A stretch of 64,000 nucleotides of DNA from PALSA-129 sp050014595 (GTDB lineage Bacteria; Acidobacteriota; Terriglobia; Bryobacterales; Bryobacteraceae), in assembly GCA_050014595.1 (NCBI GenBank), contig JBEKDA010000006.1:62001-126000 (forward strand). Reading direction: 5' to 3'. The position numbers and the translations under genes were made by a program. Below, piece after piece: positions 50,937-59,338 of the stretch. The notes beneath the pieces are model-generated. The model made no database searches and was not told where the DNA came from. It saw only the letters and a program-made list of their open reading frames with translations. Every line of letters starts with the position of its first letter. The stretch's first letter is position 1.

Positions 50937-52712
50937 TTACTTGCCCACCAATTGCTTTACTTTCGCCATGTCGGCGTCGGCGCCGCTGGTGTCGCCGGCG
51001 GCGCGGCGGGCGGCGCTGCGGTTGATGTAAGCGTTGATGTAGGCCGGGTTCAGACGGATGGCATTGTCAAAATCGGCCAGGGCGTCAATGTAGTGCTTCT
51101 GCCGGAAATAGGCATAACCGCGCGCATTGTAAGCCAGAGAGAGCGACGGATCCAGCTTCAATGCGGCGCTGAACTCCTTGATGGCTTCCGCCAGGTGTTC
51201 CTCCTGAAGAGCCTTGCGGCCGAGCGAATTGTGCTGGGCCGCGGTCAACTCCACAACTGCGGCGGCTGACGCGGCGGGAGCCGCTGGCGTCGCCGATGGG
51301 GGTGGAACGGGCGGCGGCAGGGGTTTCGGTTCCGGCGGCGCAGCGGTTTCGGGCTTGACCTCCGGTTTCACCTCGGGCTTCGGCTCCTGCTTGGGCTCGC
51401 GTGGCGGCGCGGTTTCGGGCTGGGTCACCGGTGGCGCCGCGGCTTTCTCTTCGGGCTTGGGCGGCGCGCCCACAGTGCCCGGCAACTTCACGGAAACGGT
51501 GTCGGGCAAGGCTTCATTGGAGACCGCCTTGGCCACGATTTCGTCGACCTTGGCCTGGGCTTGCGCGGTCAGAGCCTGCAAGCCGTCGTTCTTGGGGTCG
51601 AGTTGCAGGGCCCGTTTCAAATCGGCGAGCGCATCGTCGAAGCGGCCCAGCAGGAAGTAGGCGTTTCCGCGGGCGGTCCAGGCGAGCGCGCTGGAAGGGT
51701 CCAGGTCGATGGCCGTGGTACGGTCGGCGATGCCCTTCTCATGCTGGCCCATCAGGTGGTAGGTGCTGCCGCGGGCCACGTAGACTTCGGGATTGTGGGG
51801 GTCAAGTTGTACGGCCTGGTCGCGATCCTGCAGCGACTCCGTCAGTTTCTGCTGCCGCGCGTAGACCGCGCCGCGGGCCGAGTAGAGGCGGGAATCCTTG
51901 GGATCGCGGCGGATGGCTTCGGTGTAGTCGGCGACGGCGCCATCGTCGTCTCCGAGGCGTTCGCGCACGGCGCCGCGGATGCGCCACGCGCGCAGGTCTC
52001 CGCCATTCAGCTTGAGCGCGGCGTTGAGGTTCTCGAGCGAGTGCTGATAGTCGCCGAGACCGGCGTAGGCCAAAGCGCGCTCCACCCAGGCGTCTTCGTA
52101 ATCCGGCTTGTAGCTCAGCGCGCGGTCCAAATCGTCCACCGCGTCGCGGAACCGTCCGAGCGCGGCCTTGGCGATGCCGCGGCCTTTGTAGGGCTCGGGA
52201 TTGTCGAGCCGGAGTTTGATGGCCTGGGTGAAATCGTCGATGGCTTTCTGGTATTCCTTGAAGGCCAGGTAGGCGAAGCCGCGTCCGCTATAGATCTCGG
52301 TGCGTTCGAGCTTCAGACTGATGGCGGTGGTGAAGTCCTGCGCGGCGCGTTCCGGCTGGGAGGTGGCGGCGAAGAATTCGGCGCGTGCGGCGTAAGACTG
52401 TGCGTCGCCGGGCTGGACCCTGAGGGCCTGATCGAAATCGGCCGCGGCTTTTTCGCGGTTGCCGGCGGCGAAGTAATCCTTGGCGCGGGCGCGCCAGGCG
52501 GCGGAGTTGGCGGCATCGGCCTCGACGGCTTCGGAGTAGGCGGCGATGGCGTCGGCGCGCTTGCCTGCCTGGTCGGCCCGCTGGCCCTCCTGATAAGCGG
52601 CCTGGGATTTTTTCTTATCGGGCTTGGCCTGCGCGCCGTGAACCGACGGGGCCAGGCCGGATATGGCGATCGATAGTACGATCCGCGCCACGCGGTAAGT
52701 TAGCTTGCACAT
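50937..52712 (-). CDS. Exported tetratricopeptide-repeat protein
   Basis: About 591 residues from the ATG at 52712. A signal peptide (VARIVLSIAISGLAPSVHGAQA) is followed by ten or more 34-residue TPR units spanning about 35-390, for example AYSEAVEADAANSAAWRARA and AIRRDPKDSRLYSARGAVYA. A low-complexity Pro/Glu/Lys linker follows (repeated PEPKQEPKPEVKPE-like stretch, about 425-490), and a final TPR pair (ALKLDPSLSLAYNARGYAYF) ends the protein. Likely a periplasmic protein-protein scaffold. It is divergent from the cobalamin riboswitch. Confidence 0.9.
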   Translation of the reverse strand: MCKLTYRVARIVLSIAISGLAPSVHGAQAKPDKKKSQAAYQEGQRADQAGKRADAIAAYSEAVEADAANSAAWRARAKDYFAAGNREKAAADFDQALRVQPGDAQSYAARAEFFAATSQPERAAQDFTTAISLKLERTEIYSGRGFAYLAFKEYQKAIDDFTQAIKLRLDNPEPYKGRGIAKAALGRFRDAVDDLDRALSYKPDYEDAWVERALAYAGLGDYQHSLENLNAALKLNGGDLRAWRIRGAVRERLGDDDGAVADYTEAIRRDPKDSRLYSARGAVYARQQKLTESLQDRDQAVQLDPHNPEVYVARGSTYHLMGQHEKGIADRTTAIDLDPSSALAWTARGNAYFLLGRFDDALADLKRALQLDPKNDGLQALTAQAQAKVDEIVAKAVSNEALPDTVSVKLPGTVGAPPKPEEKAAAPPVTQPETAPPREPKQEPKPEVKPEVKPETAAPPEPKPLPPPVPPPSATPAAPAASAAAVVELTAAQHNSLGRKALQEEHLAEAIKEFSAALKLDPSLSLAYNARGYAYFRQKHYIDALADFDNAIRLNPAYINAYINRSAARRAAGDTSGADADMAKVKQLVGK

Positions 52713-52744
52713 GAGCGCTCTGAAATTAGTGTACACTCGGAATG

Positions 52745-52905
52745 TAGTTGCAGTTCCGCTGGTGTTCGGGAAGCTGGTGAAAATCCAGCACAGCCCCGCT
52801 ACTGTAAGCGCGGAGAGCCCTTCGAAGATGCCACTGTCCCGGCGACGGGATGGGAAGGCCGGCGGGTTCGATGAGGCGCAAGTCAGGAGACCGGCCGGCG
52901 GGAAT
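52745..52905 (+). ncRNA. Cobalamin (B12) riboswitch aptamer
   Basis: The 5' leader of the BtuB-like gene carries the full consensus. GAAGCTGGTGAAAATCCAGC or its close equivalent forms the conserved P3/P4 region near 52768-52790. CCCCGCTACTGTAAGCGC follows, then a variable arm with CCACTGTCCCGGCGACGGGA. The B12 box AAGTCAGGAGACC lies at about 52880-52892, next to complementary CCGGCCGG arms. Adenosylcobalamin binding would repress the downstream receptor, adenosyltransferase and associated genes. End points are approximate. Confidence 0.95.
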
Positions 52906-52934
52906 GAGCTCGCACAGCTCTCTAGGGAGGAGCT
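52906..52934 (+). promoter_or_regulatory. Expression platform of the cobalamin riboswitch
   Basis: AGCTC at 52916-52920 can pair either with the upstream GAGCT (52906-52910) or with the downstream GAGCT (52930-52934), which overlaps the AGGGAGG ribosome-binding site (52924-52930). This gives mutually exclusive hairpins, one hiding and one exposing the start region, and suggests translational control. The switch direction is inferred. Confidence 0.55.
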
Positions 52935-52938
52935 TGGT

Positions 52939-55125
52939 ATGCGTCACAACGTTGCGGCCTTCGCGACCTGTTGCCTGTTGCTTTCCACCGGTCTTTTTGC
53001 GTCCCAAGTGACGGGAACGGTCACCGATCCATCCGGCGCGCCCGTGGGCGGCGCGCAGATTTCCGTCGTGAGCCGCGTCGGCGTGGAGGCCCAGACGGTA
53101 TCGGCGGCGAATGGCTCGTTCGAGCTCGATATCGCGAACATTCCCGGTGCGCGGCTGGTAGTAACGGCGCCGGGGTTCAGCACGCAGTCGCTCGCGCCCG
53201 GGCCATCGGTTGCGGTGCGCCTCGAAATCGCGCCGCAAGTGGATTCGGTGCGGGTGGTGGGCTCCGCCATCGATGTGCCGGCCAGCATGCAGGGCGGCAG
53301 CGTGAGCATTGTGCCGGGCGAAGAGATCCGGCGGCGTAATGAACCGTACGCCATGGACCTGCTGCGCTATCTGCCGGGCATGGCTTTCAACCAGAGCGGC
53401 GCGCCGGGCAGCGTGGCGAGCCTGTTTCTGCGCGGCGGCGACTCGGATTTCAGCCTGGTGGAAATCGATGGCGTTCCGGTGAACGCCTTCGGCGGCAGCT
53501 TCGATTTCGCCCACATTCCAGCGGAGGCGGTGGAGAGCATCGAGGTGATTCGCGGGCCGCAATCGTCGGTCTACGGACCGTACGCCAACAGCGGCGCGAT
53601 CAACTTTATTACGCGCCAGCCGGGAGCCGCTCCGGAGCTGGATGTGCTGGCTGAGGGCGGAACGTTCGGCGAGCACCGCTTCGCCATTACCGGCTCGGGC
53701 GCCGTCGCGGGATTCGGGATGGCGGCGTCGGTTTCGCGTATCGATACCGGCGGCCCAGTCGAAAACAGCGACTATCACAACCAGGATGCGCTGCTCAACG
53801 TGACGCGGCGTTTTGCGCGGCAAAGCATTTCGCTGCACGCCGACTTCGATTTCAACAACGTGGGCGAGCCGGGGCCCTGGGGGTCCGATCCCAAAGACAC
53901 GTTTACCGGCATTGACACCATCAGCCGCGAAAGGAATAATTTTGGCGATTTCGGGCTGCATTACGAAGCCGATCTTTCGGCGCGGGTGCGCGAAGAAGTG
54001 TTTGCAAGCTTCTTCGTGGCGAATAGCGGTTTCGCGAGCCCATACGGCGCCAGCTTCAACAAGGACATGCGCTGGCAGGGCGAAGCGCGCACTGTAGTCA
54101 GCGTGACGCGCCACTATACGGCGGCAATCGGCGTTTCGGCGGGACGCGAAGAAACCAAGAACACATTCATCAGCGACGCTAATTCCGAGACGTTCCCCAT
54201 CGCGCGCACCGATCTGGCGGCCTATTGGGAAAATCGCTTCGAAATCGGCGGCCGGTTTTTCCTGAACGCCGGCGTGCGCGCCGAGTGGATCGAAACGCCG
54301 GCGGTCCCGACCGACGGATACTCGCGGCCGTTCTTCCCGGCGAACACGGTGTCGCGCGCCGACCCGAAAGTTTCCGCGGCGTACGCAGTTCGGCCCGGCG
54401 CAACGCGGCTGCACGCCTCCTCCGGAACCGGCATCCGGCCGCCCAGCGGATTTGAAATCGCCTTCACGGATAACCCGCAGCTCAAGCCGGAGCGTACGCG
54501 CAGCGTGGATGCGGGCATCGAGCAGAAGCTGTTCGGCAACCTCCTGTTGCTGGACGCTACCTGCTTTTACAACCGCTACTACGATTTGATCGTGACGCTG
54601 GCCGGATCGCTGGCGCAGTTGAGCCGGTATCAATCGGCCAACCTCGCCAACTCGCGCGCCCAAGGGGCGGAATTCTCGGCTGCGCTGCGGCCCGGACGCA
54701 GGCTGTTTGTGACGGGATCGTACACGCTGCTCGGCACGCGGATTCTCTCGCTCGACGGTTCCACCAGCTTGGCGCCGCTGCCCTTTCAGGTGGGGCAGCC
54801 GCTGACGCGGCGGCCGAAGAACTCCGGCAGCATCGTGGCCACGTACACGCGCGGGCGTGTCACGGCCGACGCGACGGGTTACTTCCGCGGCCAGACGCTG
54901 TACGAAGAGCCGACCTATGGCGCCACCGACGGGTTGTTTTGGAACCCGGGCTTCGCTAATGTAGGGATCAACTTGAATTTTGCGCTGGGCCACGGCGTCA
55001 CGGCGTACGGCAGCCTGCGCAACGCGCTCAACTGGCGCTATGAAGAGGTGTTTGGCTACCCGTCGCCGCGGCTGAATTTCGTGGCCGGATTGAAGTGGAA
55101 GATTGCGAGCGAAATGAAGCCATGA
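52939..55125 (+). CDS. BtuB-like TonB-dependent cobalamin receptor
   Basis: About 728 residues from the ATG at 52939, preceded by AGGGAGG. A signal peptide (VAAFATCCLLLSTGLFASQ) is followed by a carboxypeptidase-regulatory-like domain (VTGTVTDPSGAPVGGAQISV). The plug has AMDLLRYLPGMAFNQSGAPGS, VEIDGVPVNAFGG and IEVIRGPQSSVYGPYANSGAINFIT, all BtuB/FepA-like. A beta-barrel follows, ending with FGYPSPRLNFVAGLKWKI. Placement under a B12 riboswitch supports cobalamin or precursor uptake. The gene ends in a 4-base overlap with the adenosyltransferase gene. Confidence 0.93.
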   Translation: MRHNVAAFATCCLLLSTGLFASQVTGTVTDPSGAPVGGAQISVVSRVGVEAQTVSAANGSFELDIANIPGARLVVTAPGFSTQSLAPGPSVAVRLEIAPQVDSVRVVGSAIDVPASMQGGSVSIVPGEEIRRRNEPYAMDLLRYLPGMAFNQSGAPGSVASLFLRGGDSDFSLVEIDGVPVNAFGGSFDFAHIPAEAVESIEVIRGPQSSVYGPYANSGAINFITRQPGAAPELDVLAEGGTFGEHRFAITGSGAVAGFGMAASVSRIDTGGPVENSDYHNQDALLNVTRRFARQSISLHADFDFNNVGEPGPWGSDPKDTFTGIDTISRERNNFGDFGLHYEADLSARVREEVFASFFVANSGFASPYGASFNKDMRWQGEARTVVSVTRHYTAAIGVSAGREETKNTFISDANSETFPIARTDLAAYWENRFEIGGRFFLNAGVRAEWIETPAVPTDGYSRPFFPANTVSRADPKVSAAYAVRPGATRLHASSGTGIRPPSGFEIAFTDNPQLKPERTRSVDAGIEQKLFGNLLLLDATCFYNRYYDLIVTLAGSLAQLSRYQSANLANSRAQGAEFSAALRPGRRLFVTGSYTLLGTRILSLDGSTSLAPLPFQVGQPLTRRPKNSGSIVATYTRGRVTADATGYFRGQTLYEEPTYGATDGLFWNPGFANVGINLNFALGHGVTAYGSLRNALNWRYEEVFGYPSPRLNFVAGLKWKIASEMKP

Positions 55126-55757
55126 GCGAACAGCCGTTCGACAAGCCGCGCATCGCCATCAACCGCGTGTATACGCGGCAGGGCGACCAGGGCGAAACCG
55201 CGCTGGCGGGAGGCCAGCGCGTGCCGAAGGATGGCGCGCGCATCCAAGCCTACGGCACGGTGGACGAGCTGAACTCTTTCGTGGGCCTGGCGCGCTCGAC
55301 TGTCACGGAGATGGCGGCGGGCGAGCCGCGCCTCGCGCTGCTGGGGGCCATCCTGCTGCGCGTGCAGCACGAGCTGTTCAATTTGGGGTCGATTCTGGCG
55401 ACCCTGGCGGAAGACGTGTATCCCAAGCAGGCGCGCGTCACCGAAACCGAAGTCGCGCAACTGGAAACCGAGATGGACCGCATGAACGAAGAACTGCCGC
55501 CGTTGCGCTCCTTCGTGCTGCCGGGTTTAAACCGGCTGAACGCGGAGTTGCACGTCTGCCGGACGGTGTGCCGCCGCGCGGAGCGGGCCGCGGTCGAGCT
55601 GGCGCGGGCGGAGAGCATTCCTCCGGAGACGGTTCGATACTTGAACCGGCTGAGCGATGCCATGTTCGTATGGAGCCGCTGGGCCAGCCATGTGGCGGGC
55701 GCCCCGGAAACGTTGTGGGAACCTAACCAGGCCGCCTCGGGGCGGTCTGATGGATAA
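55122..55757 (+). CDS. PduO-type cob(I)alamin adenosyltransferase
   Basis: A 211-residue ATR that transfers the adenosyl group from ATP to cob(I)alamin, giving coenzyme B12. The ATP-binding N-terminus reads NRVYTRQGDQGETALAGGQRVPKD, with AYGTVDELNSFVGLARS next. Later RLNAELHVCRTVCRRAERAAVEL holds the conserved Arg/Glu helix. The C-terminus YLNRLSDAMFVWSRWAS is typical. It is coupled to the receptor gene (ATGA) and so under the same riboswitch. Confidence 0.95.
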   Translation: MSEQPFDKPRIAINRVYTRQGDQGETALAGGQRVPKDGARIQAYGTVDELNSFVGLARSTVTEMAAGEPRLALLGAILLRVQHELFNLGSILATLAEDVYPKQARVTETEVAQLETEMDRMNEELPPLRSFVLPGLNRLNAELHVCRTVCRRAERAAVELARAESIPPETVRYLNRLSDAMFVWSRWASHVAGAPETLWEPNQAASGRSDG

Positions 55758-55778
55758 TCTAAAGGTAAGGAGAAATCG

Positions 55779-56309
55779 ATGCAAGAGAATTCGGCAAGGC
55801 CATTGGCCATCGGCCTGACAGTTCTGGGTGGTTTGGCGCGGTTCGCGCAAAACCTGAATTTCGCGCCCGTGGGGGCTTTGAGCCTCTTTGCCGGCGCGCG
55901 CCTGCGGGGATGGCAGGCTTACCTGCTGCCGATCGCATTGATGGCGGTGACGGACCCGTTTCGCGGCGGCTACTCCTTCGCGACCCCGTTCATCTATGCC
56001 AGCTTCCTGATCAACGTCTGGATTGGCTCCCGGCTGCGCGCCACGGAAAGTCCCAAATGGATTGGCGCAGCGGCCCTGATCGGAAGCGTGCAATTCTTCC
56101 TGCTCTCCAACTTCGGGACGTGGCTGGCTCCCGGCGCCACTTACGGCCACACGCTGGGCGGGTTGATCGCCTGCTACATCGCAGCCATTCCGTTCTTCCG
56201 GAACACGCTGGTTTCGGACCTGCTCTTTGCCGCCGTCTTCTTCGGGTTGCACGCGGTGCTGAGCCGCACGGTGGCGAGGTCTGAGCGCGTCGCTGTCGAG
56301 ATGGCGTAG
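55779..56309 (+). CDS. DUF6580-type membrane protein, probable vitamin-related transporter component
   Basis: A 176-residue polytopic membrane protein with five or six helices. The N-terminal RFAQNLNFAPVGALSLFAGARL is followed by YLLPIALMAVTDPFRGGYSFATPFIYASF. This matches the DUF6580 pattern (FxPVGALALF and LMxxD), whose fold resembles substrate-binding subunits of ECF transporters. A GGAG ribosome-binding site lies upstream. Being in the B12 riboswitch operon suggests inner-membrane handling of cobalamin or its precursors. This is inference, and no ATPase subunits are adjacent. Confidence 0.75.
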   Translation: MQENSARPLAIGLTVLGGLARFAQNLNFAPVGALSLFAGARLRGWQAYLLPIALMAVTDPFRGGYSFATPFIYASFLINVWIGSRLRATESPKWIGAAALIGSVQFFLLSNFGTWLAPGATYGHTLGGLIACYIAAIPFFRNTLVSDLLFAAVFFGLHAVLSRTVARSERVAVEMA

Positions 56310-56310
56310 C

Positions 56311-56982
56311 GTGAAGACACTGCTGGCGTGGAGCTCCGGCAAGGATAGCGCCTGGGCCCTCGACCGCCTGCGCCAACAGGGCATTCCGGTGGGCGCTCTG
56401 CTCACCACCATCAACCAGAGCGCGGACCGCGTGGCCATGCACGGCGTGCGGCGGCGGCTGCTCGAAGCGCAGGCGGATGCGGCCGGAGTTCCGCTATGGG
56501 TGGTGCGGTTGCCGTGGCCCTGTGCCAACCGGGACTACGAATCGCGAATGGCTGAGGCGTGCGCGAAGGCCGTGGCGGAAGGCTTTGACACGATGGCTTT
56601 CGGAGACTTGTACCTGCGTGACGTCCGCCAATACCGTGAGCGGCAGTTGTCCGGTACGGGTCTCCAGCCGCTGTTCCCGCTCTGGGAACTGCCCACGGCT
56701 TCGCTCGCGCGGGAGATGATCGCGGGGGGCTTGCGGGCGCGGCTTTCCTGCGTGGATTCGAGGGCGCTCGACGCCAGTTTCGCCGGCCGCGAATTCGACC
56801 TGGCCTTGCTCGAAAATCTGCCGGCCACCGTCGACCCATGTGGCGAAAACGGCGAGTTTCATACCTTTGCCTATGACGGCCCGATGTTTCGCTCGCCGCT
56901 GCGCGTGGAGTCCGGCGAGATCCGCCACGTCGATGGTTTTGTTTACGCGGACCTGCTGCCTTGCCCCGAATCGTCTCACTAA
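56311..56982 (+). CDS. DUF71/COG2102 (Dph6-like) ATP-pyrophosphatase, probable B12-salvage member
   Basis: A 223-residue PP-loop enzyme starting at GTG. The ATP pyrophosphatase motif is TLLAWSSGKDSAWALDRL. Conserved parts further on are TMAFGDLYLRDVRQYRERQL, then LFPLWELPTASLAREMIAGG and the C-terminal LPATVDPCGENGEFHTFAYDGP. The archaeal/eukaryotic family makes diphthamide, which bacteria lack. Published comparative genomics placed a bacterial subgroup in B12 salvage. The location 1 base after DUF6580, in a B12 riboswitch operon, fits that prediction. Confidence 0.88.
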   Translation: MKTLLAWSSGKDSAWALDRLRQQGIPVGALLTTINQSADRVAMHGVRRRLLEAQADAAGVPLWVVRLPWPCANRDYESRMAEACAKAVAEGFDTMAFGDLYLRDVRQYRERQLSGTGLQPLFPLWELPTASLAREMIAGGLRARLSCVDSRALDASFAGREFDLALLENLPATVDPCGENGEFHTFAYDGPMFRSPLRVESGEIRHVDGFVYADLLPCPESSH

Positions 56983-57027
56983 CCCGCCTTCGGGGCGGGG
57001 CGTGGCGCGTTATGATGAGCTTGTGAC

Positions 57028-57981
57028 ATGGCGTTGATCGCGGTTTCGGGTCATCCCGGCTGCCGGTTCGAGGAGCTGGCGCGCATCAGCGCGCAGCGCC
57101 TCGGCTTCGAGCTGCTGACGCAGTCCCGGCTGCGGGTTCTCATTGAAAAGGAATTTGGCACGGATGTGCGGATTCCGGATAAGGCCTATCCCAGCCTGGT
57201 GACGTCGATTCTGGCAAGGGCCGCGACCGAGGCGCACATCGTGTATTGCGCCGTCGGCGGCGAGTTGCAGGTGCGCCATTTCGCGGGCATGCTGCGGGTG
57301 CACGTGGTGGCGCCGGAAAGCGTGCGCATCGGCAATCTGATGCTCGACAACCGTATGGAGCGCGCCGCCGCCCGGCAATTGCTGTTGCAACTGGAGGCCG
57401 AGGAACGCGCCAGCCGCAAAGCCAAGTTTGGCAAGACGCGCGCCACCGCCGACCTTTTCGACGTCTTGCTGAACGCCGAATCCCTGACCTCCGAGCAGAT
57501 GGCGGAGTTGATCGAAACCACTGTAACCGCCACCGGGCTCAAGGAGCGCGGTTACCTGGCGGCGGCGGCCGAGGCGCAGCTCCAGTTTCAGATGAGGCTC
57601 AAGCTGGCGCGTTTCGGGATGGTTCCGCCCGGCCACGTGACCCTGCGCAAGAAAGGCTTCGCGCACCAGAGCGAGGAGATGTTCGCCAACCTGTTGGACT
57701 TTTACCGCATCGCGTGGGAGTACGAGCCGCGCAGTTTTCCGGTGCAGTACGGCACCGATGGCGCAGTGCTGGAATCCTTCACGCCCGATTTTTATCTGCC
57801 GGAATTCGATCTCTACGTGGAACTGACCACCATGAAACAAGCACACGTGACGCGCAAGAACCGCAAAGTGCGGCTGCTGCGCGAGCTGTACCCGCACCTG
57901 AACATCCAGGTCTTCTACCAGAAGGATTTTGAGAACCTGATTTTCAAGTACGGGTTGGCGGAACGGCTGGTGCAGGCATGA
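57028..57981 (+). CDS. Cytidylate-kinase-like N-domain fused to a PD-(D/E)XK-like C-domain
   Basis: A 317-residue two-part protein. Residues 1-130 resemble the cytidylate-kinase-like family: LIAVSGHPGCRFEELARISAQRLGF at the P-loop position (with GHPGCRFEE instead of GxxGxGK[ST]), then AHIVYCAVGGELQVRHFAGMLRVHVVAP. The middle is a helical linker. Residues 215-317 include FTPDFYLPEFDLYVELTTMKQ and TRKNRKVRLLRELYPHLNIQVFYQKDF, which looks like a restriction-endonuclease fold (PD, then E-x-T, then K). The P-loop lacks the lysine, so kinase activity is doubtful. It is coupled to hpt by a 4-base overlap. The function is unknown. Confidence 0.7.
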   Translation: MALIAVSGHPGCRFEELARISAQRLGFELLTQSRLRVLIEKEFGTDVRIPDKAYPSLVTSILARAATEAHIVYCAVGGELQVRHFAGMLRVHVVAPESVRIGNLMLDNRMERAAARQLLLQLEAEERASRKAKFGKTRATADLFDVLLNAESLTSEQMAELIETTVTATGLKERGYLAAAAEAQLQFQMRLKLARFGMVPPGHVTLRKKGFAHQSEEMFANLLDFYRIAWEYEPRSFPVQYGTDGAVLESFTPDFYLPEFDLYVELTTMKQAHVTRKNRKVRLLRELYPHLNIQVFYQKDFENLIFKYGLAERLVQA

Positions 57982-58535
57982 GCGCAGCCACGCTGCCGGG
58001 AGTGGACCGGGTTCTGTTCACGGAGGAACAGATCGAGGAACGGATTGGCGAAGTCGGCGCCCAGATCTCGCGCGATTACCAGGGCAAGACGTTGAAGCTG
58101 GTGGGCGTGCTCAAGGGGTCCGTGTTCTTCCTGACGGCGTTGGCGCGGCGCATCGACGTTCCGGTGAAAATCGATTTCCTGGCCATTTCCAGTTTCTCGA
58201 ACAAGAGCGGCGCTCCCGGTCTGGTGCGCATCGCCAAAGACCTGGATGAGAGCATCGAGGGCGAAGACGTTCTGCTGGTGGAAGACATCGTGGACACGGG
58301 CTTCACGCTACGCTACCTGTTGCAGGCGCTGGCGGGGCGGGGGCCGAACTCGCTTGCGGTGTGCACGTTTCTGGACCGTAACTCGCGGCGGATTGTGCAG
58401 GCGCAGGTGGATTACCGGTGCTTCGAGATTCCCGACCGCTTTGTGGTGGGTTTCGGCCTGGATCACAACCAGCTCTATCGCAACCTGGGCTACGTGGCGG
58501 TGATGAAGCCCGACAAGGGTACGTCGCAACACTAA
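57978..58535 (+). CDS. hpt: Hypoxanthine phosphoribosyltransferase
   Basis: A 185-residue purine-salvage enzyme. The PRPP site EDVLLVEDIVDTGFTLRYLL is the diagnostic motif. Also visible are LVGVLKGSVFFLTALARRI near the N-terminus, the flexible loop with ISSFSNKSG, and FVVGFGLDHNQLYRNLGYVA at the C-terminus. Coupling to the kinase/nuclease-like gene suggests shared nucleotide metabolism. Confidence 0.96.
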   Translation: MSAATLPGVDRVLFTEEQIEERIGEVGAQISRDYQGKTLKLVGVLKGSVFFLTALARRIDVPVKIDFLAISSFSNKSGAPGLVRIAKDLDESIEGEDVLLVEDIVDTGFTLRYLLQALAGRGPNSLAVCTFLDRNSRRIVQAQVDYRCFEIPDRFVVGFGLDHNQLYRNLGYVAVMKPDKGTSQH

Positions 58536-58624
58536 AGGGCCCCAAAGAGCCAGCGGTCTGTCATCTTCGTTTTATCAAAGCGGGCGTAAAATTAGGAAAG
58601 AACAGTAGGAAGGAGTGCGGCTCC

Positions 58625-59017
58625 ATGAGATCCCGGATCTTGTTCGTTTCCGGGCATCCTGACGATGCCCGCCGCCTCGCGCCCATGTTGCAGGCTCTTC
58701 CCCTTGTGATGGAACAGGTGGGAACGCTCGAGCAGGCGCGCAACCAGCTTCAGCACGGTGACTACGCGATCATTCTGACGGAAGCGATTTTGCCCGATGG
58801 GGACTGGCTGGACGCCCTGCACCTGGCTCGCCAACACCCGGGCGAGATCAACGTGATCGTGACCGATCCGCAGGCCGATGCCCGCTTCTGGGCCGAGGCC
58901 CTCAACCTGGGCGCGTATGACTTGCTCACGCAGCCGTTTTATGAGCCCGAAGTTCGCCGCATCTTGTATAACGCTTGCACGCGCCAGCCGTACCAGACGG
59001 CCGGCGCCGCTGTTTAA
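58625..59017 (+). CDS. Stand-alone degenerate receiver (pseudo-receiver) protein
   Basis: A 130-residue protein with the CheY fold: RSRILFVSGHPDDARRLAPML, then YAIILTEAILPDGDWLDAL, then VIVTDPQADARFW and AYDLLTQPFYEPEVRRIL. The phosphoacceptor Asp is replaced by Glu53 and the conserved Lys of TKPF by Gln103, so normal phosphorylation should not occur; Glu may mimic the phosphorylated state. A GGAAGGAG lies 11 bases before the ATG at 58625. No kinase is adjacent and no output domain is present. Confidence 0.85.
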   Translation: MRSRILFVSGHPDDARRLAPMLQALPLVMEQVGTLEQARNQLQHGDYAIILTEAILPDGDWLDALHLARQHPGEINVIVTDPQADARFWAEALNLGAYDLLTQPFYEPEVRRILYNACTRQPYQTAGAAV

Positions 59018-59062
59018 TGGATCCTGGTGGGGCCGGCGCTTCCGCCTGCCAAGCCTTTGCCC

Positions 59063-59293
59063 CTAGCCCGGCGGATGGCTTCTTCGCACCCTTCGAATGA
59101 CCCGGCGTGAACTGCGCAACAGGATAGCCAGCACCAGGCCAAGCCACACGACAGTGCCGGCGGTACCGGCGATCATGTACTCCAGGGGCCGGTGCGGCCT
59201 GGGAAGCACCCACAAGACCAGCCAGACCAGCGCGACGCAGGCCAAGACAGCGCCGCCGATCTGAAAGATCCGGCGATCGAAAAACCACCCCAC
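59063..59293 (-). CDS. Small two-helix membrane protein
   Basis: A 76-residue protein. It has two hydrophobic segments (FQIGGAVLACVALVWLVLWVL and MIAGTAGTVVWLGLVLAILL), a short loop between them and a strongly basic tail RSSRRVIRRVRRSH, so both termini should face the cytoplasm. No family recognised. It is divergent from the SH3 lipoprotein gene. Confidence 0.5.
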   Translation of the reverse strand: MGWFFDRRIFQIGGAVLACVALVWLVLWVLPRPHRPLEYMIAGTAGTVVWLGLVLAILLRSSRRVIRRVRRSHPPG

Positions 59294-59338
59294 GCGTGCA
59301 TTGTATTCGCGCGCCTGCTGCTAAGATAGTAGGCAAGT

